Source: Acidobacteriota bacterium (GTDB lineage: Bacteria; Acidobacteriota; Thermoanaerobaculia; Gp7-AA8). From it: a stretch of DNA of 64,000 bases. Below are positions 34,347 through 42,325 of this stretch, piece after piece (within the stretch, counting starts at the first letter, position 1; every line of letters begins with the position of its first letter). The notes beneath the pieces are model-generated. The model had not been told where the DNA came from and searched no databases. It saw only the letters and a program-made list of their open reading frames with translations. A program made the translations under genes and the position numbers. The stretch is from assembly GCA_021781455.1 (NCBI GenBank), contig JAJXWV010000047.1, positions 62,001 to 126,000 on the forward strand, given 5' to 3'.

Positions 34347-35234
34347 TCAGCATGTCGAGTGCCCCTGCGGCTGCGTCAGCTCGATCACGTGGACGATCGA
34401 CGGCACGTGCTCCATCCTGACGATGCTCGCCGCGGCGATGTAGGTCTCGCAGAGCGCCGGATAGTCCCAGCCTTTCACCCGGTAGATGTCGAAACCATGC
34501 TTCTGCCGTGGCTGCCGCTGAAACCCCTTGAGCAACTCCGAGAGATCTCCCTTGGTGATCTGGTACTCGTTCGGGACGGAGATGCCGTAGTTGTCGTCCC
34601 AGATGGAAATGATCATCGGGACCCCGAGGACGCCTCCCGCGTTCACCGATTCCCAGAACATCCCCTCGGCGCAACTGGCATTGCCGATCGTGCCCCAGGC
34701 GATCTCGTCGCCGCTGCGCGAGAACTCGACCATGCCGCGCAAGTCGGCGTTGTCGCGATAGATCTTCGACGCCCAGGCCAGCCCCACCAGCCGCGGCATC
34801 TGTGAGCCGGTCGGCGACATGTCGGCCGACGAGTTGAACGTCTCGGTCTGCGTCTTCCAGGCGCCCGAGTCGTCGAGCATCCGGGAGGCGAAGTGCGAGT
34901 TCATCGACCGCCCGCCCGACCACGGGTCGTACTTCGTGTCTGCGTGGGCGTAGAGCTGGGCGAAGAACTCGTCGAGCGTGCCGATGCCGAGCGCCAGGAT
35001 CAGCGTCTGGTCGCGGTAGTAACCGGAACGCCAGTCGCCTTTGCGAAAGGCGCGGGCCACCGCCAGCTGCGCGATTTCCTTGCCGTCGCCGAAGATGCCG
35101 AACTTCGCCTTGCCGGTCAGCACTTCCTTGCGGCCGACCAGGCTGGCCTGACGACTGCGGAAGGCCAGACGGTAGTCTTCGATGATGCTCTCGCGCGTGA
35201 ACTGGGTGCGCGTCTGTGGGTCAGGCTCAGGCAC
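34347..35234 (-). CDS. 2-oxoacid dehydrogenase E1, alpha part, ends at in-frame TGA
   Basis: This 295-residue product begins [20 protein letters not shown]. It has the E1-alpha pattern: [20 protein letters not shown], the loop [11 protein letters not shown], and a TPP-binding [20 protein letters not shown] with DDNYGISVP. It ends [13 protein letters not shown] followed by TGA. The next codons of the same frame read SHERYKTKERLQWEE, exactly what the family has next (GHSTSGSHERYK). One substitution (GGA to TGA) would explain the stop. The protein is then a nonsense mutant, a split two-subunit form, a readthrough product or a sequence error. No E2 or E3 gene is close. Confidence 0.85.
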   Translation of the reverse strand: MPEPDPQTRTQFTRESIIEDYRLAFRSRQASLVGRKEVLTGKAKFGIFGDGKEIAQLAVARAFRKGDWRSGYYRDQTLILALGIGTLDEFFAQLYAHADTKYDPWSGGRSMNSHFASRMLDDSGAWKTQTETFNSSADMSPTGSQMPRLVGLAWASKIYRDNADLRGMVEFSRSGDEIAWGTIGNASCAEGMFWESVNAGGVLGVPMIISIWDDNYGISVPNEYQITKGDLSELLKGFQRQPRQKHGFDIYRVKGWDYPALCETYIAAASIVRMEHVPSIVHVIELTQPQGHSTC

Positions 35235-35390
35235 GATTGTTTGGGCTCCAATCGGTTGTGAGTTTCCGTCGGTTGTGAGCTTCCGCGGCGAGGTCCCGCG
35301 GTAGCCGGCTGCGCCGCGGCTCGACTCCGAACCTTCGCCTGAGGTTGCCGGATGTTCTTTCGCGAAATGCTAGCACGCGAAGGGCGTCGC

Positions 35391-35561
35391 GTAGGGACGC
35401 ACAGCAGCGCGTCCGCAGCTCCCGCTGCGGCGGGGTGCCGGCTTCCAGCCGGCCGCTCGCCAGGCATCTTGCCTGGCGGGTCTTCCGAGTCGAGGCCGGT
35501 AGCCGCGGGGCTGGAAGCCCGCCCAATTTCAAAGAGGCTGGCTGGAAAGCCTGCCCCACAC
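35391..35561. repeat. Cluster of four different dispersed palindromes
   Basis: It contains GTAGGGACGCACAGCAGCGC (35391), GTGCCGGCTTCCAGCCGGCC (35437), GCCAGGCATCTTGCCTGGC (35458) and GGAAAGCCTGCCCCACAC (35544). Each is found elsewhere in the window or has the same arm-loop-arm shape. The spacer 35235-35575, between the E1 and phosphohexomutase genes, holds no gene. Confidence 0.75.
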
Positions 35562-35575
35562 GATACTCGGCATGT

Positions 35576-37027
35576 TCACACCCGATCGAGCTGTGCCACG
35601 GCGATGTCGAGCATCTCCTGGACGCGGCCGCGCGACGGGCTCTCGCAGTAGATGCGGATGATCGGCTCCGTTCCCGACTTGCGGAACAGGATCCACGACC
35701 CGTCCGCGAAGTTCATCTTCACGCCGTCCTTCTCCTCACGCCCCGCGAATCCGCGGCCGAACTCGTTGTCGAGCTCGCCCGCGCGGACTCTCTCGATCAG
35801 CCGCCCGCACGCCTCCATGGTCCGGTGCAGGTCGCGACGGTCGTAGTGCAGTGCCCCGAACTCCTCTTCCATCTCGGCGATGATCTCCGAGAGCGCACGC
35901 TCGTGGTGGGCGACGCACTCGGCCACGAGCAGTCCGGAGAGAATTCCGTCGCGCTCCGGCAGGAAATGGCCGAAGCCGATGCCGCCGCTCTCCTCGCCTC
36001 CCACGAGCACGTCGCGGGAGAGCATCAGGTCGGCCACGTACTTGAATCCGATGGGAGTCTCGTGAAGAGTCGCTCCGAGCTTCTTCGCCACGCTTTCGAT
36101 GAGCCGCGTCGTGGAGAACGTCTTCACGATCTCGCCGTGCAGCTTCTTCTCGCGCACCAGGTAGAGCGCCAGCAGGGAAATGATCTTGTGCGGAGAGACG
36201 AACTCACCGCGCTCGTCGAGGATGCCCAGGCGGTCGGCGTCGCCGTCGTTGCAGATGGCCAGGTCGTACTCGCCGGTGAGCATCACGTTCCTGGCAGCGA
36301 CGAGGTTCTCCGGAATCGGCTCGGGATTGACGCCGCCGAAAGAGGGATTGGTATCGCCGCGGATGCCGTCGACGATGGTCTCGTGGCCGGCTTCGAGGTT
36401 CTTGCGAATGATTCGCGAGGAGCCGACGTAGTCGATACCCAGGATCCGCGACGGCAGCGTGGCCGCAACGCCATGGATGGGATCGTGCAGGATGGCCAGG
36501 TTCGCGCGGCGGATGAGGGCCACGTCGAGCTGCTGGCGAAGAGCGCCGAGGTAGTCCTCGAGGATGTCCTCCTCGGAGATCGAGCCGCCTTCACGACGGG
36601 CGCGCTGGTCGAGGCTGGCGGCGATGGTCCGGTACATCTCCGGCAGCGCGGAGCCACCGTACCAGGCCTTGAACTTGATGCCGTTGTAGCGGGCCGGATT
36701 GTGGCTGGCCGTGACCACCACGCCGCCGAGGATCCTGCGCCGGAAGGCGGTGAAGGAGATCGTCTGCGAGGGCGTGGGAGCATCGGAGAGAAGCACGCGG
36801 AATCCCGCATCGCGGAGCTCTTCGGCCACCGTCCTCGCAAACTCGCGCGACAGGAACCGGCGGTCGAATCCGACGACGAGCGAGTTGCGGTCGATGCCCT
36901 CCGGCGGCTCGAGCGTGCGCGCCGCCACGGCGATGGCCGCGCTGACGCGGCGGACATTGTCGAAGGTGTAGCCGTCTGCGATCACCGCACGCCAGCCGTC
37001 CGTTCCGAACGAGATTTCTCTCTGCAT
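35576..37027 (-). CDS. Phosphohexomutase (phosphoglucomutase/phosphomannomutase family)
   Basis: This 483-residue alpha-D-phosphohexomutase has all four loops: TASHNP (106-111, phosphoserine Ser108), the metal loop NDGDADRLG, the sugar loop GGEESGGIGF and the phosphate loop FRKSGTEPIIRIY. It opens MQREISFGTDGWRAVIADGY, the usual N-terminal strand. It interconverts hexose 1- and 6-phosphates, probably glucose or mannose, via a bisphosphate intermediate, feeding nucleotide-sugar synthesis. The start at 37027 is chosen because the family start is there and a -10 box TACAAT lies only 10 bases before it; the mRNA would be leaderless. Confidence 0.93.
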   Translation of the reverse strand: MQREISFGTDGWRAVIADGYTFDNVRRVSAAIAVAARTLEPPEGIDRNSLVVGFDRRFLSREFARTVAEELRDAGFRVLLSDAPTPSQTISFTAFRRRILGGVVVTASHNPARYNGIKFKAWYGGSALPEMYRTIAASLDQRARREGGSISEEDILEDYLGALRQQLDVALIRRANLAILHDPIHGVAATLPSRILGIDYVGSSRIIRKNLEAGHETIVDGIRGDTNPSFGGVNPEPIPENLVAARNVMLTGEYDLAICNDGDADRLGILDERGEFVSPHKIISLLALYLVREKKLHGEIVKTFSTTRLIESVAKKLGATLHETPIGFKYVADLMLSRDVLVGGEESGGIGFGHFLPERDGILSGLLVAECVAHHERALSEIIAEMEEEFGALHYDRRDLHRTMEACGRLIERVRAGELDNEFGRGFAGREEKDGVKMNFADGSWILFRKSGTEPIIRIYCESPSRGRVQEMLDIAVAQLDRV

Positions 37028-37037
37028 GAGGCCGCGT

Positions 37038-37043
37038 ATTGTA
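37038..37043 (-). promoter_or_regulatory. -10 box TACAAT of the phosphohexomutase gene
   Basis: On the minus strand CGCTACAATACGC precedes the ATG at 37027 by 10 bases. It matches the boxes of the ketosynthase (248) and orn (54922) in the wider motif CGCTACAATRCGC/CAC. Confidence 0.5.
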
Positions 37044-37118
37044 GCGTGGCGGTGACGGCCCGATCTGTGCAAACGGACGGGCGATGGAGCCGCTGCCTAA
37101 CCTCCCCGCTCCTCGCGT

Positions 37119-37586
37119 CTACTGCTGCTCTTTGAAGATTCCGCCTGACAGCCTGGGAAGTGGAACTTTCGGGGACTTCGCGATGGCGACATCGCTCCCC
37201 TGGCCCACGATCGCCGCCCCGCCCTCCGCTCTCCCGACCACCGGCGCGGCTGTGGCTGAGGCCGGCGGTTGAGCCTGCGTCGGAGTGAGTTGGGGAGAGC
37301 CGAGGTATTGCGCACGCGCGGCCGGCTCGAGCAGCATCGGGTCGGGCGCCGTCTGGTCGTCGATCGTTCCCTCGGTCACGACCTCGGGCGCGCGAGTTGC
37401 CACTGTGTCGGTCGGCAACTGCTCGCCGACGAGGCGGCCATAGTCGGTCGGGGCGGGCCGCCGGTGGCGTGCGACGAGCTCGACCGCTGCAAACAGAGCG
37501 ATCATCACCGCCAGAAGCGCGCCGAAGTTCCTCAGCGTCAAAATGCGGACCCTGCGCCGCCGCTCTGGTATGAGTAACCGGGACAT
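37119..37586 (-). CDS. Hypothetical single-pass membrane protein
   Basis: This 155-residue protein is of unknown function. A basic N-terminus (MSRLLIPERRRRVRILTLRN) precedes one membrane helix, FGALLAVMIALFAAVELVAR (about 21-40). The rest is Pro/Ala/Thr-rich and probably disordered, ending PLPRLSGGIFKEQQ. The inside-positive rule places the tail in the periplasm, as in SPOR- or TonB-like accessory proteins, but no known domain is recognised. It has no clear Shine-Dalgarno. It is divergent from the Gfo/Idh/MocA gene across a tandem-arm repeat. Confidence 0.6.
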   Translation of the reverse strand: MSRLLIPERRRRVRILTLRNFGALLAVMIALFAAVELVARHRRPAPTDYGRLVGEQLPTDTVATRAPEVVTEGTIDDQTAPDPMLLEPAARAQYLGSPQLTPTQAQPPASATAAPVVGRAEGGAAIVGQGSDVAIAKSPKVPLPRLSGGIFKEQQ

Positions 37587-37626
37587 TTGCTCAGGTTATT
37601 GTTCACATTAGCTGCCAACAGCGACC

Positions 37627-37722
37627 AGTGCTGAGTACTGAGTGCTGAAGTACTGAATGCTGAGTTGGCGAGCGAACACTCAGTACTCAGCACTCAGTAC
37701 TCAGTACTCAGTACTCAGCACT
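37627..37722. repeat. Tandem-arm hairpin repeat, CTCAGTACT/CTCAGCACT family
   Basis: The left arm (37627-37665) has GTGCTGAGTACTGAGTGCTG and similar units. The right arm (37676-37722) is tandem ACTCAGTACTCAGCACTCAG. It fills a divergent promoter region, and the right arm runs into TTAGGAG, the ribosome site of the gene at 37735. Confidence 0.85.
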
Positions 37723-37734
37723 TAGGAGTTTGCT

Positions 37735-38787
37735 ATGGGACGTATCGGCATCATCGGCACCGGCTGGGGCGCACGCGTCCAGGTGCCCGTATTTCGCGAA
37801 GCAGGACTGGAGGTCGTGGCCATCGCGGGGCACGACAGCGACAAGACGCGGCAGGCTGCGGACGACCTGCAGGTCAAGCCGTTCGCATCGTGGCGCGAGC
37901 TGATCGCGTTCGATCTCGACCTCATCACCATCGTCACGCCGCCTTCGGAACACGTGGAGATGGCGTGCGCGGCGCTCGCGGCGGGCAGGCACGTCCTCTG
38001 CGAAAAGCCGACGGCGCTGAACGCGGACCAAGCCCGACAGCTCGTCGCCGCGGCGAAAGCGAAGCCGGACCGCATCGCACTGCTCGATCACGAGCTCCGC
38101 TTCCTCCCGGCCTGGCGCGAGGCGCGGCGGAGGATTCCGGAGCTCGGAGGCTTGCGCTATGCCGAGGTGCGTTATGCGAGCCCCAGCCGCGGAGATCGCA
38201 GCCGCCCCTGGAACTGGTGGAGCGATGCCGCGCGCGGCGGCGGAGTCCTCGGCGCCATCGGCTCGCACATGGCGGACAGCGTGCGGTATCTCATGGGCGA
38301 GATCGAAGCGGTGCAGGCGAGCTTGAGCACGATCATTGCCGAGCGGCCACTGCCCGGTGGCGGAAGACACGAACGGGTCACCTCCGACGACTTCGCCGTG
38401 GTCAACGTGCGCCTCGACAACGGCGCGGTCGTCACGATGTCCTTGAGCGCTGCTGCCGGAGGCCCCGACGAGCCGACCTCGATCACGATTCACTGCGAAG
38501 AGGGCGCTATTCGTCTGATGGAGGAAGAACTCCTCTTCGCCAGGCGCAATCAGCCCTTCCAGCGGATCGCGGGAAGCGACGTGGCGAAGCGCCCCGGCAA
38601 TACCGTCGGCGGAGCGTTCGGCAGCGGCACCTTCTATCTCGGTCTGGCGCTCAAGTCCGCTCTGGACGACGGAAGCCGCGACACGCTCGCCCCTGCCGCC
38701 ACATTCGAGGACGGCCTGGCCCAGCAGCGCGTGTTAGACGCAGCACGGCGCTCGAATGCGAACGAGGGCCGGTGGGAGCGCATTTAG
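37735..38787 (+). CDS. Gfo/Idh/MocA-family oxidoreductase
   Basis: This 350-residue protein starts MGRIGIIGTGWGARVQVPVF, a Rossmann NAD(P) site (GTGWG, 8-12). CEKPTALNADQARQLVAAAK contains the EKP motif whose Lys is catalytic in the family. DHELRFLPAWREARRRIPEL opens the C-terminal beta-sheet domain. HMADSVRYLMG carries a His in the usual active-site position. Members oxidise or reduce sugars, inositols or related alcohols; the substrate is not evident. TAGGAG lies 8 bases upstream of the ATG. It appears monocistronic. Confidence 0.9.
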   Translation: MGRIGIIGTGWGARVQVPVFREAGLEVVAIAGHDSDKTRQAADDLQVKPFASWRELIAFDLDLITIVTPPSEHVEMACAALAAGRHVLCEKPTALNADQARQLVAAAKAKPDRIALLDHELRFLPAWREARRRIPELGGLRYAEVRYASPSRGDRSRPWNWWSDAARGGGVLGAIGSHMADSVRYLMGEIEAVQASLSTIIAERPLPGGGRHERVTSDDFAVVNVRLDNGAVVTMSLSAAAGGPDEPTSITIHCEEGAIRLMEEELLFARRNQPFQRIAGSDVAKRPGNTVGGAFGSGTFYLGLALKSALDDGSRDTLAPAATFEDGLAQQRVLDAARRSNANEGRWERI

Positions 38788-38902
38788 GAGTGCGGACGTC
38801 TCGTCCGCAACGGTCGGGCGTCCCCGCCCGACCGTTCTCGGTAACTCCTGATGACACCGCCGGGCGAGACGCCCGGCGGCTGCGGACGAGACGTCCGCAC
38901 TC
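38788..38902. repeat. Cloverleaf of nested palindromes
   Basis: The outer arms are 22 perfect bases, 38788-38809 with 38881-38902. Inside are two more perfect hairpins: AACGGTCGGGCG (38809-38820) with CGCCCGACCGTT (38825-38836), and CCGCCGGGCG (38857-38866) with CGCCCGGCGG (38870-38879). Each outer arm is itself a small palindrome, GCGGACG, 3 bases, CGTCCGC. It occupies the convergent spacer between the oxidoreductase and the VPS10 gene. Confidence 0.85.
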
Positions 38903-38913
38903 CATATCGTCAA

Positions 38914-41900
38914 CTACTTGACTGTTATGGCGGGTATGTTCTGGACCGTCTTGTTGAACGCCGGCAGGTCGGTCTTCCAGATCGTGTCGAGTTTGGCCAG
39001 CTCGGCGTCGATCTGCTTCACCAGCTCGTCGCGTACGGCGATCTGCTGCACCGTCGGCGCGTTGAACCCGAGCGCCGCCGAGTCGCCTACGCCCGCCAGC
39101 TTGTCGTTGAGCCTGATCGGAAAGTTCAGCGGATCCTCCGGGCTGTGGTTCTTCGTCTGATAGAGCGTCTCCTCGATGGCCGTGATCTTCTTGTCGAGGT
39201 CATTGGCGGCGTCGACCACCGGCTTCGACTCCTTGGATTTGCCGACGCGCTTCTTGATGTCAGCCAGCTGGCGGTGCACGTCGCGAATGTGCGAAATGGC
39301 CTCGTTGGTCTGCGAGAGCTTCTCGTGAACACTCATCACGAAATCGAACTGCGCCTTCAGGTCGGCCGGCGATGCCGTCGTCCGCGGGTCCTGCCGGATC
39401 TCGAACGGGACCGTCACCGGCGCCAGGTCGCCCACCGTCAGGCGAGCCTGGTAGCTCCCCGGCAGTACACGAGGACCTAACGTGCCGCCGGACCACATGA
39501 CCAGACCGGGAAAGCGCTTCGCTTCGGGCATGCGCAGATTCCAGGCGAAGCGATTGTGGCCGTTGGTCACGTCCTTCAATACGTCGAGGTCGCGCCCGCG
39601 CCGGCCGCCTTCCTCCGCCGCTTCCGGTTTCTCCTCGCCCGAGGCTTCCGCGGAAGGCTGCTGCTCAGCAGCACCGCCCTCGGATTTCACAGCTACCTTG
39701 GATTCCTCCTGCCGCTCGGCCGCTGCCGCCGCCGGCTTGTTCATCTCCGACGCCTTGAGCTCCTTCGGCTTCGGCGCCTCCGCCTCGACCTTCCCTTTGA
39801 ATTCGCGCAGAACCTTGCCATCAGGCCCCAGGAACGCCAGAGAGACTTTCGTTCCCGGCTTCTGGTCGTGGATCATGAAGTCGACGACCGCTCCGTAAGG
39901 CGGATTCGCCCCTATCGCTCCGCCGCCGCCTCCGAATCCGCGGCCGCCGCCCTCCATGCGCCAGGCCAACGGTGGCGTGAAGAGCTGCTCAGCCTTCGTG
40001 GCCATGTCGGGCGTGAGCTGCCGCAGAGGCTCCAGGTCGTCGAGCATCCAGAAAGCGCGGCCGTGCGTCGCTGCGATCAGTGCGTCATCGTGCACCAGAA
40101 GATCGGCGATCGGCACTGTGGGCAGCTTGTACTGCAGCGACTGCCAGTGCCCGCCGTCGTCGAACGAGACGTACACGCCGCGCTCCGTGCCGGCATAGAG
40201 CAGGCCCTTCCGCTTCGGATCGGCGCGGATCACGCGCGTGAACTCGCCGGGGGGAATGCCGTCGGTGATCTTCGTCCAGGTCTGGCCGTAGTCGGTGGTC
40301 TTGTAGAGGTAGGGGCGGAAATCGTCCCACTTGTACATGGTGGCCGCGACATACGCGGTTCCCTTGTCGATCGGGCTGGCGTCGATCTCGTTGATCATGA
40401 TCCATTCCGGCATGATCGATTTCGGTGGGGTGACGTTCGTCCAGTGCTGTCCGCCGTCGCGCGTGACGTGGACCAGCCCGTCGTCGGACCCGACCCAGAT
40501 CACGCCCGGTTCCACCGGCGATTCGGCGCCGTAGAAGATCGTGCAGTAGTACTCGACGGAGGTGTTGTCCTTCGTGATCGGGCCGCCGGTGGGCTGCATC
40601 TTCGTCGGATCGTTGCGGGTGAGGTCGGGGCTGATGACCTGCCAGCTGGCTCCGCCGTTGGTGGACTGCATCAGGTACTGGGAAGCCGCATAGAGCTTGT
40701 GCGGGTCGTTCGGCGAAAAGAAGATCGGGAAGTTCCACTGGAAGCGCTGCTTGAGGTCGACGTCGCCGGCACCCATGGGATTGTCGGGCCACGGATTGAC
40801 GTCGCGAATCGCTCCGGTGCGGTGGTTGAGGACCACCAGCAGGCCGCCGTAAGAGCCGCCGTAGACGATGTCCGGATTCGTGGGATCGGCCACGATATAG
40901 CCGCTCTCGCCGCCGGCCGTTACCTCCCAGTCGCGCTCGCCGATGCCCCCGCCGGACGTCGCGTGGCGGATTCTCACTGCCGTGTTGTCCTGCTGCGGCC
41001 CTAACAGCCGGTACGGGAAGTCGGTATCGACCGAGACGCGGTAGAACTGAGCCGTGGGCTGGTTCATCTGGGTGGTCCACGACGCGCCGCCATCCGTGGA
41101 GACGTTCACGCCGCCGTCGTTGGCTTCGATCATCCGCTGCGGGTCATTAGGCGCGATCCAGAGGTCGTGGTTATCGCCGTGCGGCGTGCGAATGGCCGAC
41201 CACGTCTTTCCACCGTCCTTGCTCTTGTGGAAACCGACGTTCACTACATACGCAGTGTCCTCGTCCTTCGGATCGGCGTAAATCCGGGTGTAATACCAGG
41301 CACGCTGGCGAAGATCCGAGTCGCTGCTGACCTTCGTCCAGGTGTCGCCGCCGTCGCGGGAGCGGTAGACCCCGCCGTCCTTCGCCTCCACGATGGCGTA
41401 GACATTGTTCTGATTCGTCGGCGAGACGCTCACGCCAATGATGCCGAGGGTGCCCTTGGGCATGCCCTTGTTCCGCGAGAGCTCCTTCCAGGTGTCGCCG
41501 CCGTCGGTCGACTTCCACAGCGCCGAGCCTTCGCCGCCGCTCTCGAAGAAGTAAGCGCCGCGGCGGAAGCGCCACGTCGACGCGTAGAGGATGCGCGGGT
41601 TCGTCGGGTCCATGGCCAGGTCGACCGCGCCCGAGTCGGGATTCACGAACAGGATCCGCTCCCACGTCTTCCCGCCGTCGTGCGAGCGATAGACGCCGCG
41701 GGTCTGATTCGGCCCAAAGGCGTGGCCCATGGCCGCCACGTAGACCAGATCGGGGTTCGTAGGGCTGACGCGGATGCGCCCAATGTGCTGCGAGTCCTCC
41801 AGGCCGATGTGCGTCCACGTTTTTCCAGCGTCGGTCGACTTCCACACGCCGGCGCCCGGTGACACGTTGCCGCGGATGGTCTCCTCGCCGGTCCCGACGT

Positions 41901-42249
41901 AAACGACCGCCGGATCCGACGGAGCCACGGCGATGGCCCCGATCGTTCCGCCGAAGAAGCCGTCGGATACGTTCTTCCAGGTCTGGCCGCCGTCGGTGGT
42001 CTTCCAGACGCCGCCGCCGGTGGCGCCGAAGTAGTAGGTCTCGCGGTCGCCCGCGATTCCCTCGACCGCATCGGCCCGACCGCCGCGGAACGGCCCGACC
42101 AGCCGCCACTGCATGGCTTTCAGGACCGAAGCATCGGGTTCATTCGTCGATTTGGCGGCCGTCGCCGCTTTTCTAGGTGCGGCCTGGAGGAATCCAGTGA
42201 AAAGAGAGGAGAGGATGAGCAGCAGGACCGCCCGTCGAAAACGTGGCAT
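38914..42249 (-). CDS. Secreted VPS10/sortilin-like BNR-repeat protein
   Basis: This 1111-residue protein has a signal peptide (MPRFRRAVLLLILSSLFTGF, cleaved near LQA). From about 40 to 740 it carries many BNR/Asp-box repeats: GVWKTTDGGQTWKNVSDGFF, GVWKSTDAGKTWTHIGL, GVYRSHDGGKTWERI, ALWKSTDGGDTWKELS and more. They form a ten-bladed propeller as in VPS10 and exo-xyloglucanases. A Lys/Glu/Ala-rich disordered stretch of about 75 residues (about 810-880) leads to a helical C-terminal domain (VMSVHEKLSQTNEAISHIRD). The family is common in Acidobacteria and Bacteroidetes; its substrate is unknown, glycan or protein binding being likely. AAGGAG lies 8 bases before the ATG. Confidence 0.88.
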   Translation of the reverse strand: MPRFRRAVLLLILSSLFTGFLQAAPRKAATAAKSTNEPDASVLKAMQWRLVGPFRGGRADAVEGIAGDRETYYFGATGGGVWKTTDGGQTWKNVSDGFFGGTIGAIAVAPSDPAVVYVGTGEETIRGNVSPGAGVWKSTDAGKTWTHIGLEDSQHIGRIRVSPTNPDLVYVAAMGHAFGPNQTRGVYRSHDGGKTWERILFVNPDSGAVDLAMDPTNPRILYASTWRFRRGAYFFESGGEGSALWKSTDGGDTWKELSRNKGMPKGTLGIIGVSVSPTNQNNVYAIVEAKDGGVYRSRDGGDTWTKVSSDSDLRQRAWYYTRIYADPKDEDTAYVVNVGFHKSKDGGKTWSAIRTPHGDNHDLWIAPNDPQRMIEANDGGVNVSTDGGASWTTQMNQPTAQFYRVSVDTDFPYRLLGPQQDNTAVRIRHATSGGGIGERDWEVTAGGESGYIVADPTNPDIVYGGSYGGLLVVLNHRTGAIRDVNPWPDNPMGAGDVDLKQRFQWNFPIFFSPNDPHKLYAASQYLMQSTNGGASWQVISPDLTRNDPTKMQPTGGPITKDNTSVEYYCTIFYGAESPVEPGVIWVGSDDGLVHVTRDGGQHWTNVTPPKSIMPEWIMINEIDASPIDKGTAYVAATMYKWDDFRPYLYKTTDYGQTWTKITDGIPPGEFTRVIRADPKRKGLLYAGTERGVYVSFDDGGHWQSLQYKLPTVPIADLLVHDDALIAATHGRAFWMLDDLEPLRQLTPDMATKAEQLFTPPLAWRMEGGGRGFGGGGGAIGANPPYGAVVDFMIHDQKPGTKVSLAFLGPDGKVLREFKGKVEAEAPKPKELKASEMNKPAAAAAERQEESKVAVKSEGGAAEQQPSAEASGEEKPEAAEEGGRRGRDLDVLKDVTNGHNRFAWNLRMPEAKRFPGLVMWSGGTLGPRVLPGSYQARLTVGDLAPVTVPFEIRQDPRTTASPADLKAQFDFVMSVHEKLSQTNEAISHIRDVHRQLADIKKRVGKSKESKPVVDAANDLDKKITAIEETLYQTKNHSPEDPLNFPIRLNDKLAGVGDSAALGFNAPTVQQIAVRDELVKQIDAELAKLDTIWKTDLPAFNKTVQNIPAITVK

Positions 42250-42325
42250 GGCATCGCTCCTTTTGGGGGCGAATGTTTATCACAGGCGACGAGCGCAGAG
42301 CAGAGTCCTCTGCGCGTTGTCCCCG

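Noticed and set aside
34300-34350. Selenocysteine at the E1 TGA
   Set aside because: No convincing SECIS hairpin follows the TGA, homologues have glycine there, and E1 enzymes have no known need for Sec. Nonsense mutation or error is simpler.
31842-34805. A 987-codon plus-strand open frame across GH3, repeat and E1 genes
   Set aside because: It crosses two recognised minus-strand genes and a repeat array, and its sequence is typical antisense composition. Codon bias alone explains the lack of stops.
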